From contig NZ_FUEZ01000004.1 in assembly GCF_900157365.1 (NCBI RefSeq), positions 1,971,066-2,035,065 of the forward strand: 64,000 nucleotides of DNA, read 5' to 3'. Positions 8,785 through 17,873 of this stretch are shown piece by piece (position 1 is the first letter of the stretch; every line of letters begins with the position of its first letter). The DNA comes from Mycobacterium numidiamassiliense. Lineage in GTDB: Bacteria; Actinomycetota; Actinomycetes; Mycobacteriales; Mycobacteriaceae. The translations under genes and the position numbers were made by a program. Under the pieces are notes generated by a model. That model was given only the letters and a program-made list of their open reading frames with translations, ran no database searches and was not told the DNA's origin.

Positions 8785-9952
8785 TTCCGGATCCAGACCC
8801 TTCTCGTTGCTGTTCTTCGGCGGCATAGACGCGCAGGTTGTGCTCCTCGGGCGTGCCGTAAAGCGAGCGATAAAGCGCCACTCGCCGTAGGTAGACATGG
8901 AGGTCGTGCTCCCACGTAACGCCGATGCCGCCGTGCAACTGCACGCACTGCTGCAGGATCACGCCCGCCCGTTCGCCCACATATGACTTGGCGATGCTGG
9001 CAGCGCGCGCCGCCGCCGGCGAACGCTCGGCAACGGCGGCCACTGCCGCATTCGTGGTCGCGCGACACGCTTCCTGCCACATTTTCATATCGGCGAAGCA
9101 GTGCTTAAGTGCCTGATAGGACGCGAGCGGACGACCGAAAGACGTGCGGTCAAGCGCCCATTGGATGGTGAAGTCGAGGACGGCGTCGAGGATGCCGACC
9201 ACCTCGGCGCACTGCAGGATCTGGGCAATCTGGCTTTGCCGCTCGATGATCGCGGGCGTCTGTGCCGCCGTGCCGACCACGGCAGTCGCGGGCACCTCAA
9301 CCGCGTCGAAGGTTACCCGTGCGTAATGTTTGACCAGATCGATCGACGGTTCCTGCGCCCTGCTGACCCCAGGGGCGTCCCCTGAGACGAGCAACTGTCG
9401 TAGCCCGTCGACGGTGCGGGCCATGACCAGCAGTGTGTCGCATTCGCACCCGGCTTCGACGCGGTCCTTCACGCCGTCGATGCGATACCCGGACTCGGTG
9501 GCCGTCGCCGTGACCTCGGCCCCAAGAGGATCCCAGGCCCGGCCCGGCTCATACACCGCCCACGATGCGATGGCCGTGCCGTCGACAAGTGATGCGATGG
9601 TCGAGCCATGATCCGGGTCGCCGCCAACGGCGTCGCTCGTCGCGGCTTCCACGAGTGCGGTCAGCACGGCGCTGACGGGATGCAGCGGCCCCGGCGCCAC
9701 GCTCCGGCCCATGTAACGGGCAACGAGGGCCAAGTCATCGACGCCATTACCCGAGACGCTGCCGCCGCCGAGTCGTTCTGGGACTAGCAGTGCGGTCCAG
9801 CCGAGCTCGGCCGCCCTCCGCCACCAGCCGGGTTCGAACGAGGTGCTGACTTCGTGCAGCTCCCGCACGCGCGAGAGGGGTACTTCGCGGTCGAGGAACG
9901 CTTGCGTGGTCGAAGCGAACAGCGTCATCTCCGGGGAATCGACCGACGCCAT
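8777..9952 (-). CDS. Acyl-CoA dehydrogenase, partner subunit (heteromeric FadE)
   Basis: First subunit of the heteromeric acyl-CoA dehydrogenase, 391 residues. It carries DRTSFGRPLASYQALKHCFADM (Arg-x-x-Phe-Gly FAD contact) around residue 270, and LHGGIGVTWEHDLHVYLRR near 345, but has no SEPxAGSD loop. It needs the product of the overlapping downstream gene to make a complete active site. ATG 9952 has AAAGG about 9 bases upstream. The two halves match, in the same order, the two halves of the fused FadE at 24100-26265. The gap of 165 bases to the P450 upstream holds no recognisable promoter. Confidence 0.87.
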   Translation of the reverse strand: MASVDSPEMTLFASTTQAFLDREVPLSRVRELHEVSTSFEPGWWRRAAELGWTALLVPERLGGGSVSGNGVDDLALVARYMGRSVAPGPLHPVSAVLTALVEAATSDAVGGDPDHGSTIASLVDGTAIASWAVYEPGRAWDPLGAEVTATATESGYRIDGVKDRVEAGCECDTLLVMARTVDGLRQLLVSGDAPGVSRAQEPSIDLVKHYARVTFDAVEVPATAVVGTAAQTPAIIERQSQIAQILQCAEVVGILDAVLDFTIQWALDRTSFGRPLASYQALKHCFADMKMWQEACRATTNAAVAAVAERSPAAARAASIAKSYVGERAGVILQQCVQLHGGIGVTWEHDLHVYLRRVALYRSLYGTPEEHNLRVYAAEEQQREGSGSGNG

Positions 9953-10117
9953 CAACGTGGCCTTTCTGGTGAATGGGTGGGCGTTACGACCTGACTGGGG
10001 CGCGTGCGCCTACCAAGGCCAGGCGTTCGGCTCGGTGCGCCACCGCGGACGACCGACCACCACTGCCCGCCGCTTTGGGCGTGATTTGGTCGGTCGCGAA
10101 GCCCAACGTCGATGCCG

Positions 10118-11278
10118 TCATTCATTGGGCCGAAACAGTATTGGCAATTTCACGGTTTCCCGCAGCAGCGTCGACGCGCCCATCAGCCGGCCTTCGCACA
10201 CCACGTAATCGGGCCATCGGCGCAAGATTTCGGTGAAGACAATCCTGGCCTCCAGTCGCGCCAACTGTGCCCCCAGACAGAAATGCTCGCCGATTCCGAA
10301 CGACAGGTGCGGGTTGGGCGAGCGGGCCACGTCAAATTCGTGTGCATCCGCGCCGAACACCGTCTCGTCACGGTTGGCCGCCGCATAGAGCATGACAAGA
10401 TACGAACCCGCATCGACATGCTGGCCCCCGATTTCGACCGGGGACGTCGTAGTGCGCGACATGGCGACAATCGGCGTGACCCAGCGCAGCATCTCCTCGA
10501 CCGCCGCGGGAATCAGCGACTCGTCAGCCGCCAATTTCGCGCGTTGTTCTGGATGATCAGCCAGTGCGGCCAGGCCACCGCTGATGAGAGTGCGCGTCGT
10601 CTCGTTACCCGCTACCAGCAGGGTCATGCAGAAGCCGAGTTGTTCGGCCCGTGTCAGTTCGGAGTCGGCGACCACGGCGCTGAGCAAGTCGTCTTTGGGC
10701 TCGGCCGTTCGAGCATCGAGCCTTTCGTTGAAGTAGACAAAGAAGTCAGCTGCGGCGATGGCCCGCGGATCAGTCGGATCGGTCGCCGCGACAGCTATCG
10801 CGTCCGACCACGCCCGGAAGGCCGGCAGGTCCTCGCCCGGTACACCCAGCATGTGCGCGATGACCAGGAGGGGCACCGGAGCGCTGATCGCGTCAACCGC
10901 GTCGACCGGGGTGCCCGGGTCGATAGCGTCCAAGACGTCCGAAGCTATCCGCTCGATGACCGGCGCTAACTCGGCCACCCGACGGACGGTGAACGCCCGG
11001 TTGACAATTCGCCGCTGGGTGACGTGCCGCGGCGGGTCGATGTAAAGGATCGAGTCGGCGGCCGCGACCTGTCGTTTACGATCGCCGATCAGGACGCCCT
11101 TGGCGGAGCTGTATGTCGCGGGGTCCTTACTGATCTGGGCGATGTCCTCGTGGCGGGCGACGACCCAAAAGCCCTCGCTTTGATGGTGCGCGACCGGGCA
11201 GGTGCGTCGGAGATCGCGAAGCTCATCGTCGGGTTGGCCTTGCCAGAACGACGGATCGTGGACATCGGGTGTCTTCAC
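10118..11278 (-). CDS. Cytochrome P450 monooxygenase
   Basis: Heme-thiolate monooxygenase of 386 residues, soluble. The I-helix oxygen-activation motif AGNETT is at 223-228, the K-helix ExxR is Glu262-Arg265, and the heme loop FGIGEHFCLG has its Cys ligand at 334. Size and lack of a membrane anchor fit bacterial class I CYPs that take electrons from a ferredoxin, which is not encoded nearby. GTG 11278 is preferred because AAGGAAGG stands 7 bases ahead; a start near 11320 would add 14 residues. It heads the leftward run with the two FadE subunits, and site C lies 98 bases upstream. The CYP family cannot be assigned without a search. Confidence 0.93.
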   Translation of the reverse strand: MKTPDVHDPSFWQGQPDDELRDLRRTCPVAHHQSEGFWVVARHEDIAQISKDPATYSSAKGVLIGDRKRQVAAADSILYIDPPRHVTQRRIVNRAFTVRRVAELAPVIERIASDVLDAIDPGTPVDAVDAISAPVPLLVIAHMLGVPGEDLPAFRAWSDAIAVAATDPTDPRAIAAADFFVYFNERLDARTAEPKDDLLSAVVADSELTRAEQLGFCMTLLVAGNETTRTLISGGLAALADHPEQRAKLAADESLIPAAVEEMLRWVTPIVAMSRTTTSPVEIGGQHVDAGSYLVMLYAAANRDETVFGADAHEFDVARSPNPHLSFGIGEHFCLGAQLARLEARIVFTEILRRWPDYVVCEGRLMGASTLLRETVKLPILFRPNE

Positions 11279-11746
11279 CGGCTCACCTTCCTTGTTTGAT
11301 GGACTGCTTCCGCGGTCCATCAAATCCCGCTTACCTGCAGCTTCACGCGATGCACGCAGCCAAAGACGCGCACCTTGCGGTATAGGTTACGGTAAGGATA
11401 TATGTGAGGTCGCCGGTGGGCTTGCCACGATGCGAAGCTGGAGTTCACGACAGTTCCTGCCCCGGCTCCGGCGAAGTCATTTGATCGCCCGCGGGCGACC
11501 AGTGCGGATGGCCTGGCGATGCGCCGCCTTCCCATTTGCGTCAGAAAAAGCCCAGTGGCTCAACGCAGTTGGCGTGATGAAGCCGCGAGGCAGCACGGGC
11601 GAGGCGACGCGCTGATCGGTCCTGGTGATCTCGTGGCGCACGGTTTCGCCGTTGACAATCGTTGCAACCACGTGTGACAGTGCTTGCACCCTGAGTCGAA
11701 AACAGCATTTTCGGTTAGCCAGCCCGGGGCAGTGAGTGGAGGAATC
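11279..11746. other. Divergent intergenic region between P450 and DUF1214 genes
   Basis: A 468-base stretch with no convincing coding sequence; open frames here lack family similarity. It contains site C at 11376-11394 and must carry promoters for both flanking operons. Confidence 0.55.
11376..11394. promoter_or_regulatory. TetR-type operator (site C)
   Basis: TGCGGTA-TAGGT-TACGGTA matches the TACSGTA-N5-TACSGTA pattern with one deviating base in the left half. It lies 98 bases before the P450 start and about 350 bases before the divergent DUF1214 gene, so it more likely serves the P450 operon. Confidence 0.55.
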
Positions 11747-12976
11747 GTGGCTGATCATGACAAGCCAATGGCATGGTTGCCGTTTTCGATCGCCGAGGCG
11801 TCGATGTCAACCGGTGCCGACGGGGACCAGCCGGACCTGCCGCAGGCCTGGTCGTACTTGACGGAGCGGCTCACGAGCTCGGCGGCGCTCGTCGAATCCG
11901 ACCCGGTCAGCGGTAACCGCATTGATCTGGCGGCGGGCATGCGGCACCTGCTGGTTCTGCTGGCAGCCGGTATCGATACCGCATTACGGTTCGACCCCGA
12001 CCCGATTCTCGGTGTCCGAGCCACCAGCACCGACGACGTCATCAGCTGGGGGATGGAGTGCCCGGACGGCTTGTACACCGGATCTGCCCTGCGCGGGGGG
12101 GAGAGCTACCGGTTGTACGGCAACCGCGGTACCGCTCGCTATGTCGGACTGCAGACGATGAACGGCATCGTTGCGACGTCCAATGCCCTGGTCGACGAAC
12201 TTGAGGTGGACGCCGACGGAAACTTCGAGGTCATCTTGTCCGCCGATGAGCGGAGCGGCAACTGGATGCGCATCGAGGGCGAGCATCCCACGCTAACGGT
12301 GCGGCACTTCTTTTACGACTGGGACACCGAGGTGCCCTCGTCGCTGCAGATCGAGCGGATCGGCGGATCCGTTCAGTCGGAGGACCTTTCCCTCGATCGG
12401 GATGTCACCGTGTCGCGCCAATTGGTCGCGCTGGGGGATTTCGTTCACGACAACTTGAAGTTCTTCCTGGACTTCGGCGCGGCGCCGCCCGTCAATGGAT
12501 TTCTGCCGGGAATCGACCGCAGCGCGATGGGCGCGGCTGCCGAAAACAGACCGGTGATCGGTCGCTGGGCGCTCGATGCCGACGAGGCGCTGATCCTCGA
12601 GGTCGAACCACCCGAAGGCGTCTACTGGAGCTATTCGCTGGGCAATCCGTGGTGGGAGACCATCCACTACGGACGCCACCAGTCCAGCTTGAACGCTGCG
12701 CAGGCGGCGGTGGATTCCGATGGGCTGGTGCGGGTGGTGCTCAGCGCGCGGGATCCCGGGGTCGCGAACTGGCTCGATACCGCAGGCCACAGCAACGGCG
12801 CGATGATCCTGCGGTGTGTACGGACGAAGACGGCACCGACGCCGAAGGCACAGGTGGTGAAGTTCGACGATATCGCGACGGTACTGCCGGCCGAGACGAA
12901 GATGGTCAATCCCGAAGAGCGGCAGGCAATTGTCGAGGCGCGACGACGCGCCGTACACGAGAGGTTCGCACGGTGA
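11747..12976 (+). CDS. DUF1214-domain protein
   Basis: Protein of 409 residues. The C-terminal half looks like DUF1214, with PVIGRWALDADEALILEVEP, then YWSYSLGNPWWET and GHSNGAMILRCVR. The N-terminal half contains GGESYRLYGNRGTARYVGLQ. The biochemical function of the domain is not established. GTG 11747 follows GGAGG by 4 bases. The stop overlaps the GTG of the sulfotransferase (GTGA), and the epimerase follows 43 bases after that, so these three make an operon. The setting suggests modification of a small hydroxylated molecule, but this is inference. Confidence 0.72.
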   Translation: MADHDKPMAWLPFSIAEASMSTGADGDQPDLPQAWSYLTERLTSSAALVESDPVSGNRIDLAAGMRHLLVLLAAGIDTALRFDPDPILGVRATSTDDVISWGMECPDGLYTGSALRGGESYRLYGNRGTARYVGLQTMNGIVATSNALVDELEVDADGNFEVILSADERSGNWMRIEGEHPTLTVRHFFYDWDTEVPSSLQIERIGGSVQSEDLSLDRDVTVSRQLVALGDFVHDNLKFFLDFGAAPPVNGFLPGIDRSAMGAAAENRPVIGRWALDADEALILEVEPPEGVYWSYSLGNPWWETIHYGRHQSSLNAAQAAVDSDGLVRVVLSARDPGVANWLDTAGHSNGAMILRCVRTKTAPTPKAQVVKFDDIATVLPAETKMVNPEERQAIVEARRRAVHERFAR

Positions 12977-14118
12977 CATTCTCAGCTGACGAACTCGAAG
13001 ATGGCGCTCGCGCGGCGACCGGACTAGACGACTTCGGGTCGTCCTACTACCGGGAGGGGCTCGAGAGGACCGTCGAGGCGTTGAACACCGAAGCCGGCCT
13101 GAACGACATGGGTCGGGTGATCCAACACGCCACCATCAGCAACGCCCTGATTCAGCGCCTCAAGATCGAGGACGCCTACAAACAGCACCCCGAGATGGAA
13201 GACGAGATCATCGACGGCCCGGTCTTCGTGATCGGTCTACCCCGCACCGGCACAACAGCATTGAGCCAGTTGGTGGCCGCCGACCCGCAGTTCCGATCGC
13301 TTCGCATGTGGGAATCGCAGCAGCCGACGCCTCCGCCGGAGGCGGAAACCCAGCACACCGATCCCCGGATCGCCCAGGCTGAAGCGGGCATTGAGATGCT
13401 CTATGACATGTTCCCGCTGATGAAGACGCTGCACAACTCGGAGGCGACGGCGCCCACCGAATGTCAGGATCTGATGGGAATGAGCTTCCGTACGTTTCAT
13501 TTTGACGGCGTGGTCCGCGTCCCGAGTTATCTGTCGTGGCTGATGGACTGCGACATGCGCGAGACATACACTTACCATCGGCGGGTTCTCAAACTTTTGC
13601 AGTGGCACTGCAAGCCGAGCCTGTGGCACCTCAAGACACCCGTTCATATTTTCGCTCTCGACGCGCTCGTTGATGCATATCCGAACGCGAAATTCATGTG
13701 GAGCCATCGTGATCCGGCCAAGGTGCTGGCGTCGGTGTGCAGCCTGATCAAATACGTGCGCAGCTGGAGCAGCGACCGCGACGACGCCGAGGAACTCGGT
13801 GCCGAGCAGCTCGCGAGCTGGGCCGAGGGCGTACGGCGGGCGATGGACTTCCGCAAGCGGGTCGGCGACGACCGTTTCGCCGACGTTTCCTTCGCCGACC
13901 TGCAGGTCAATCCGGTTAGTGCGCTGGAAGGCGCTTACAAGCAGCTGGGACTGGGGTTCACTGACGCGACACTGCGCTCGGTTGAGCAGTGGGCCGATGG
14001 GCACAAACCGGGCGCGCGTGGTGCGCACGACCCCCACCTGTCTGACTACGGCCTGACGCCCGATCGGGTCCGTGCCAGTTTCGCTGAGTATCTCGCCACC
14101 TACGACGCCACCGCCTAA
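12973..14118 (+). CDS. PAPS-dependent sulfotransferase family protein
   Basis: Likely transfers sulfate from PAPS to a hydroxyl group of a small molecule or lipid. The 381-residue protein has the 5'-phosphosulfate-binding loop GLPRTGTT at 88-95, the downstream segment AKFMWSHRDPAKVLASVCSL as the 3'-phosphate-binding region, and a C-terminal helical part of Stf type. GTG 12973 overlaps the stop of the DUF1214 gene by four bases, indicating coupling. Mycobacteria carry many such enzymes, some acting on sterols or glycolipids. The acceptor is unknown; an adjacent epimerase and SDRs fit a hydroxyl-bearing substrate. Confidence 0.86.
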   Translation: MTFSADELEDGARAATGLDDFGSSYYREGLERTVEALNTEAGLNDMGRVIQHATISNALIQRLKIEDAYKQHPEMEDEIIDGPVFVIGLPRTGTTALSQLVAADPQFRSLRMWESQQPTPPPEAETQHTDPRIAQAEAGIEMLYDMFPLMKTLHNSEATAPTECQDLMGMSFRTFHFDGVVRVPSYLSWLMDCDMRETYTYHRRVLKLLQWHCKPSLWHLKTPVHIFALDALVDAYPNAKFMWSHRDPAKVLASVCSLIKYVRSWSSDRDDAEELGAEQLASWAEGVRRAMDFRKRVGDDRFADVSFADLQVNPVSALEGAYKQLGLGFTDATLRSVEQWADGHKPGARGAHDPHLSDYGLTPDRVRASFAEYLATYDATA

Positions 14119-14161
14119 CCCGATCCGCGTGATCTGGGCAACCGCAGGCTAGGAATACCTG

Positions 14162-15082
14162 ATGCTGTCGGACAGGAAGATCCTTGTCACCGGTGCGACC
14201 GGCCAGATCGGTCGACCAATCGCCGAGAAGTTGGCGGCCGACAACGAGGTCTGGTGTGCCGCCCGGTTCAGTGATCCCGCGCTACGGCGAGAAATCGAGA
14301 AGGTTGGGATCAAGACCTGTGCATGGTCTATCGAGGCGAACGACTTCTCGGCGATACCAGACGATTTCACCCATGTCGTGCATGCGGCCTTCGTCATCAT
14401 CGAGCCAGAACATGACGCCGCTGTCCGGGTCAATGCTGAGAGCACGGGAATGCTGATGCAGCACTGCCGGCGGGCCGAGTCGTTTCTCTTTGTATCAGCA
14501 TCCGCGGTCTACGAGCGCCAAGATCCTGAGCACCGATACGCTGAGACCGATCCGTTGGGTGGCAAGGCCTCCTACATGACCAGCTATCCCGTCGCAAAAA
14601 TCGCGTCCGAGGGCGTTGTCCGCGCCGCGGCACGCATGCTTGACCTTCCTGCCACCATCGCCCGGATGAACATTGGCTATGGGATGGCGAGCCACGGCGG
14701 TTTGCCTGTTCTGTTCTTCCAGCAGATTCTGGCGGGGCAACCCATCAGTGTGCCACGCGGCTATGACAATTGGGGCTCGCCGATTTCTGAAGCGGACATC
14801 GCAGAGCAGGCAAGCGGACCGCTGTTCGACGTCGCCTCGGTTCCGGCCACCGTCCTCAATTGGGCTGGGGACGAAGCCGTTTCGCATCGGCAGCTTGCCG
14901 AGTACCTGGGTGAACTCGCAGGGATCGCCCCCCAATTCGTCGAAGATGACGTGACACTAGATTCGTTCGCTTCGGACAACACCCGACGCGAAAAGCTCGT
15001 CGGGTCGTGCGCAGTCCGTTGGCGTGACGGCGTGCGCAGCACACTCGAGCGTCGCTTCCCCGATGCATTCGCGGCCAGATGA
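14162..15082 (+). CDS. NAD(P)-dependent epimerase/dehydratase (extended SDR)
   Basis: Extended SDR of 306 residues. The N-terminal nucleotide loop is VTGATGQIG (about 9-17), the catalytic Ser region is FVSASAVYE, and Tyr-x3-Lys is YPVAK near residue 145. This family acts on NDP-sugars, hydroxysteroids (3-beta-HSD-like) or related compounds, so the reaction is open. It starts 43 bases behind the sulfotransferase and its TGA overlaps the ATG at 15079 of the TetR frame. Base composition looks slightly more AT-rich than its neighbours by eye; this was not measured. Confidence 0.84.
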   Translation: MLSDRKILVTGATGQIGRPIAEKLAADNEVWCAARFSDPALRREIEKVGIKTCAWSIEANDFSAIPDDFTHVVHAAFVIIEPEHDAAVRVNAESTGMLMQHCRRAESFLFVSASAVYERQDPEHRYAETDPLGGKASYMTSYPVAKIASEGVVRAAARMLDLPATIARMNIGYGMASHGGLPVLFFQQILAGQPISVPRGYDNWGSPISEADIAEQASGPLFDVASVPATVLNWAGDEAVSHRQLAEYLGELAGIAPQFVEDDVTLDSFASDNTRREKLVGSCAVRWRDGVRSTLERRFPDAFAAR

Positions 15083-15849
15083 TCCCATACGGTAATCGCC
15101 ACAGTACGGTTTCGGCGCGGCAGCGCGCGATGGTCAGGGACGTGCCCGAGGCCGAACCGGTGACAAGGAGCAGTCAGCACGCTGTCGGTCGTGCCACCCG
15201 GCGCGACAAACTGGGTCCCGATCCTGAGGTACGCCGTGCGATTCTGGCGGCCGCCTCGAAAATCGTTCGCGAGCAAGGGGTGCGGGGTCTCAACGTCGTC
15301 GAGGTGCTGGAGCGGTGTCATCTGGGCACCCGTGCTTTCTACCGGCATTTCGAATCCAAAGAGCAGCTCGTGTCGGCGGTCTTCAGGGAAGCTGCCGTTA
15401 GCGAGATGCGCCGGCTGCGGCGCAAAATGAGAGCGAGCGCGACCCCGATAGACGCTGTAGTCGCCTGGATTGACGGCCGCCTAGATGTGGCCTTCGACAG
15501 CGGCGTCGGCTCGAGTCTGCGTCAGGTGTCACTGGAAGCGCAGACGTTGATGTTCAGCTCGCCCGAACTCGTCCAAGCTGCACTGGACACAATGCTCAAG
15601 CCGCTCGTCGAGCAACTCGAGCGTGGTCTGCATGAGGGCGTTTTCCACGATATCGATCCGGCGACCGACGCCGAGATCGTGCAAGGCGCGGTGTGGGCGT
15701 GCACGCAACGGCAATGGGCGACGCAAAATAATGTGCGCGCTGACGTCCGCAGGCGGGTAATGCGCGCCTGTCTGCGCGCATTGGGCGTCACCCCCGAAGC
15801 GGTCGCCGAAGTACTTGCCGCGCCGGATGATTGGCAAGCCGGCGCATGA
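15079..15849 (+). CDS. TetR-family transcriptional regulator
   Basis: Predicted DNA-binding repressor. The helix-turn-helix is within AILAAASKIV...VEVLERCHLGTRAFYRHFESKEQLV, and the C-terminal ligand domain has AVVAWIDGRLDVAFDSG and AVWACTQRQWATQN. It is clearly paralogous to the TetR at 43851, sharing LGTRAFYRHF, AWIDGRLDLAF and the QRQWA-type segments. The start is uncertain. ATG 15079 overlaps the epimerase stop, but GTG 15160 has GAGG 8 bases upstream, aligns better with the paralogue, and would leave the repeated TACGGT elements at 15088-15111 in front of the gene. The SDR follows 48 bases on. Confidence 0.85.
   Translation: MIPYGNRHSTVSARQRAMVRDVPEAEPVTRSSQHAVGRATRRDKLGPDPEVRRAILAAASKIVREQGVRGLNVVEVLERCHLGTRAFYRHFESKEQLVSAVFREAAVSEMRRLRRKMRASATPIDAVVAWIDGRLDVAFDSGVGSSLRQVSLEAQTLMFSSPELVQAALDTMLKPLVEQLERGLHEGVFHDIDPATDAEIVQGAVWACTQRQWATQNNVRADVRRRVMRACLRALGVTPEAVAEVLAAPDDWQAGA
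15088..15111. promoter_or_regulatory. Direct repeat TACGGTA-N10-TACGGTT near TetR start
   Basis: Two TACGGT half-sites, 17 bases from start to start, use the same half-site as sites A-F but a 10-base spacer. If the TetR gene starts at 15160 this is in its leader; if at 15079 it is coding. It is a weak candidate operator. Confidence 0.35.
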
Positions 15850-15897
15850 ACCGCTGCGCTTCAGTACGAACAACACCACCGAGCAGAAGGAGCCACG

Positions 15898-16701
15898 ATG
15901 GACCTGGGGTTGGCTGGATCGAAAGCCGTTGTCACCGGCGGTAGCAAGGGCATGGGATTGGCCATTGCCCAAACGCTGGCATCCGAGGGTGCCAGCGTCG
16001 CGGTAATGGCTCGCGACAAGGTGGCGCTGGACAGCGCGGTCGAGACATTGCGGGCGGCGGGCGCTCCCGGGGCCATCGGGATCAGCGTCGATATGGCTGA
16101 CGCTGACTCCATCGCGGCCGGCTTCGCCCAGCTGTCGCAGCATTGGGGCCACCTCAACAGCCTGGTGCACACCATCGGCCCGGGCGACGGCTATTTCGAA
16201 GAGATGAGCGACGCAGACTGGGACGCCGCGTTCGCACTTGGCACGATGTCAGGCGTGCGGTCGATCCGCGCAGCGTTGCCGATGCTGCGAGCTGCCGAGT
16301 GGGCGCGCATCGTCACGCTGTCTGCCCATTCCATTCAGCGGCAGAATCCCCGGATCGTCGCATATACCGCTTCCAAGGCGGCTCTGAGCAGCGTGACCAA
16401 GAATCTATCGAAAAGCCTTGCTAAGGACGGCATTCTGGTTAACTGCGTGTGTCCGGGGACCATCGTCACGGCCAGCTTCACTGAGAACCTCAAGGACATC
16501 CTTGCCGCCGACGGCCTGGATGCCAGCAACCCCGTGCATGTTATGAAGTGGATCGAGGACAACTTCCATCAGCCCTGCGATCTTGGTCGCGCTGGCCTAC
16601 CCGAGGAGATCGCTTCCATCACCACATATCTGGCATCCCGCCGCAACGGCTACGTCACCGGCGCCACCGTGAACGTCGACGGCGGCTCTGATTTTGTCTG
16701 A
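15898..16701 (+). CDS. SDR-family NAD(P)-dependent oxidoreductase
   Basis: Classical short-chain dehydrogenase, 267 residues. TGGSKGMG at about 13-20 binds the cofactor, catalytic Ser is in TLSAHS, Tyr-x3-Lys is YTASK, and the C-terminus ends TGATVNVDGGSDFV. AAGGAG precedes the ATG. It reads in line with the TetR gene, and the methyltransferase ATG follows one base after its stop, so the two are one transcript. Its 3' end resembles a relic found about 1.1 kb downstream (17747-17836). The substrate is not predictable; a hydroxyacyl-CoA or cyclic alcohol is possible. Confidence 0.88.
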   Translation: MDLGLAGSKAVVTGGSKGMGLAIAQTLASEGASVAVMARDKVALDSAVETLRAAGAPGAIGISVDMADADSIAAGFAQLSQHWGHLNSLVHTIGPGDGYFEEMSDADWDAAFALGTMSGVRSIRAALPMLRAAEWARIVTLSAHSIQRQNPRIVAYTASKAALSSVTKNLSKSLAKDGILVNCVCPGTIVTASFTENLKDILAADGLDASNPVHVMKWIEDNFHQPCDLGRAGLPEEIASITTYLASRRNGYVTGATVNVDGGSDFV

Positions 16702-16702
16702 G

Positions 16703-17662
16703 ATGAGGGTGTCCGTGACCCGGTCTGATGACGATGCCTGGGACGTCCAGACCGGCGTGGGTTCCACCGCGGTTATCGTTGCCGCGTTGCGCGCCGCGGA
16801 GACCAACAGCGCTAACCCGTTGGTGCGCGACGAGGTCGCCGAACTGCTCATCTCCGCGCCGGAGCTCGAGGGAACGAGAGCCAGCATCGCTGCGTGGGCG
16901 GCATCCTCAGAGCACCAAGCGGATTCAGATTACCGACGGCTCGTGAACTACCATGCGGTGCGTACCCACTACTTCGATCGGTTCTGCGCCGAAAGCTCCG
17001 CTGCTGGGGTCCAGCAGGTGGTCATTCTGGCAGCGGGACTGGACTCGCGCGCATACCGGCTGGCCTGGCCGGCCGGCACGGCTGTCTACGAGATCGACAT
17101 GCCCGGGGTGCTCGAGTACAAGTCGGCGACTCTTGCCTGCCACGGAGCTGCGCCGACCGCTGTTCGACGCGCAGTCGGTGTCGATCTGCGCAAGGATTGG
17201 CCGGGAGCGTTGCAGGGCAACGGGTTTGATTCCGCCAAGCCGACGGCGTGGCTGATCGAGGGCCTGTTGCCGTTCCTGTCGGCCCGAGCGCAGCACGATA
17301 TGTTCGCCCGACTCGACGGGCTTAGTGCACCGGCGAGTCGGCTCGCCGCCGAAGACTTCGTCGGTGCGGTCGGCTTCCAACAGGCCGTCGAGCAACAACG
17401 CGCCATGGACGCCGGCGACGACCGTTGGGGAGACGACGGCGGTCTGGATCCAGGCGACGTCTGGCACGACGATGCCAACTCAAACTGCGCCGATTGGTTC
17501 CGCTCGCACAGCTGGCGCACCACGTGTCTGGACAGCCGTGAGGAGGCCGAGCGGTTGGGGCGACCCGCTCGTTCCGTGCTACGAGGCCAAGCGCCGATGT
17601 TCGCCAACTTCATTGCCGCGATTAAGCCGGGCGCCGGCGGCTGCGAATCAGGTGAATGGTGA
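16703..17662 (+). CDS. Class I SAM-dependent methyltransferase (TIGR00027/LCMT-like)
   Basis: Belongs to the mycobacterial expansion of leucine-carboxymethyltransferase-like O-methyltransferases; 319 residues. Signature parts are GVGSTAVIVAALRAAE and NPLVRDEVAELL at the N-terminus, VVILAAGLDSRAYRL (SAM-binding), AVYEIDMPGVLEYK (acidic SAM-ribose contact), and WLIEGLLPFLS. ATG 16703 lies one base beyond the SDR stop. These proteins methylate carboxylates or hydroxyls, with most acceptors unknown. Its position in the run with sulfotransferase, epimerase and SDR suggests tailoring of a small molecule. Confidence 0.86.
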   Translation: MRVSVTRSDDDAWDVQTGVGSTAVIVAALRAAETNSANPLVRDEVAELLISAPELEGTRASIAAWAASSEHQADSDYRRLVNYHAVRTHYFDRFCAESSAAGVQQVVILAAGLDSRAYRLAWPAGTAVYEIDMPGVLEYKSATLACHGAAPTAVRRAVGVDLRKDWPGALQGNGFDSAKPTAWLIEGLLPFLSARAQHDMFARLDGLSAPASRLAAEDFVGAVGFQQAVEQQRAMDAGDDRWGDDGGLDPGDVWHDDANSNCADWFRSHSWRTTCLDSREEAERLGRPARSVLRGQAPMFANFIAAIKPGAGGCESGEW

Positions 17663-17746
17663 TAACTCTGTTGTGTACCGCGTTGTGCGGTGCCTGGTAT
17701 GCCCGGCGTCGCAGGCGCGCACAGCGATCGGGACCTGAATCCGTGA

Positions 17747-17836
17747 ACTAGCCACTGGCAGAACCAGTTCGGACCGTCGGATTACTTCACCGCCGGCACA
17801 ATCGTGAACGTCCATGGCGGTTCCCGACTCGTCTGA
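17747..17836 (+). pseudogene. Relic of an SDR 3' end
   Basis: In one frame this stretch ends FTAGTIVNVHGGSRLV-stop. That matches the C-terminal TGATVNVDGGSDFV-stop of the SDR at 15898-16701, including the shared GTCTGAGAT at and after the stop codon. A stop at 17744-17746 closes the frame upstream and no start codon is available. The simplest reading is a decayed remnant of a second SDR gene or of a partial duplication. Confidence 0.5.
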
Positions 17837-17873
17837 GATACCGCCCGCTGCAGCTCATTTCAGGAAGTCGCGT

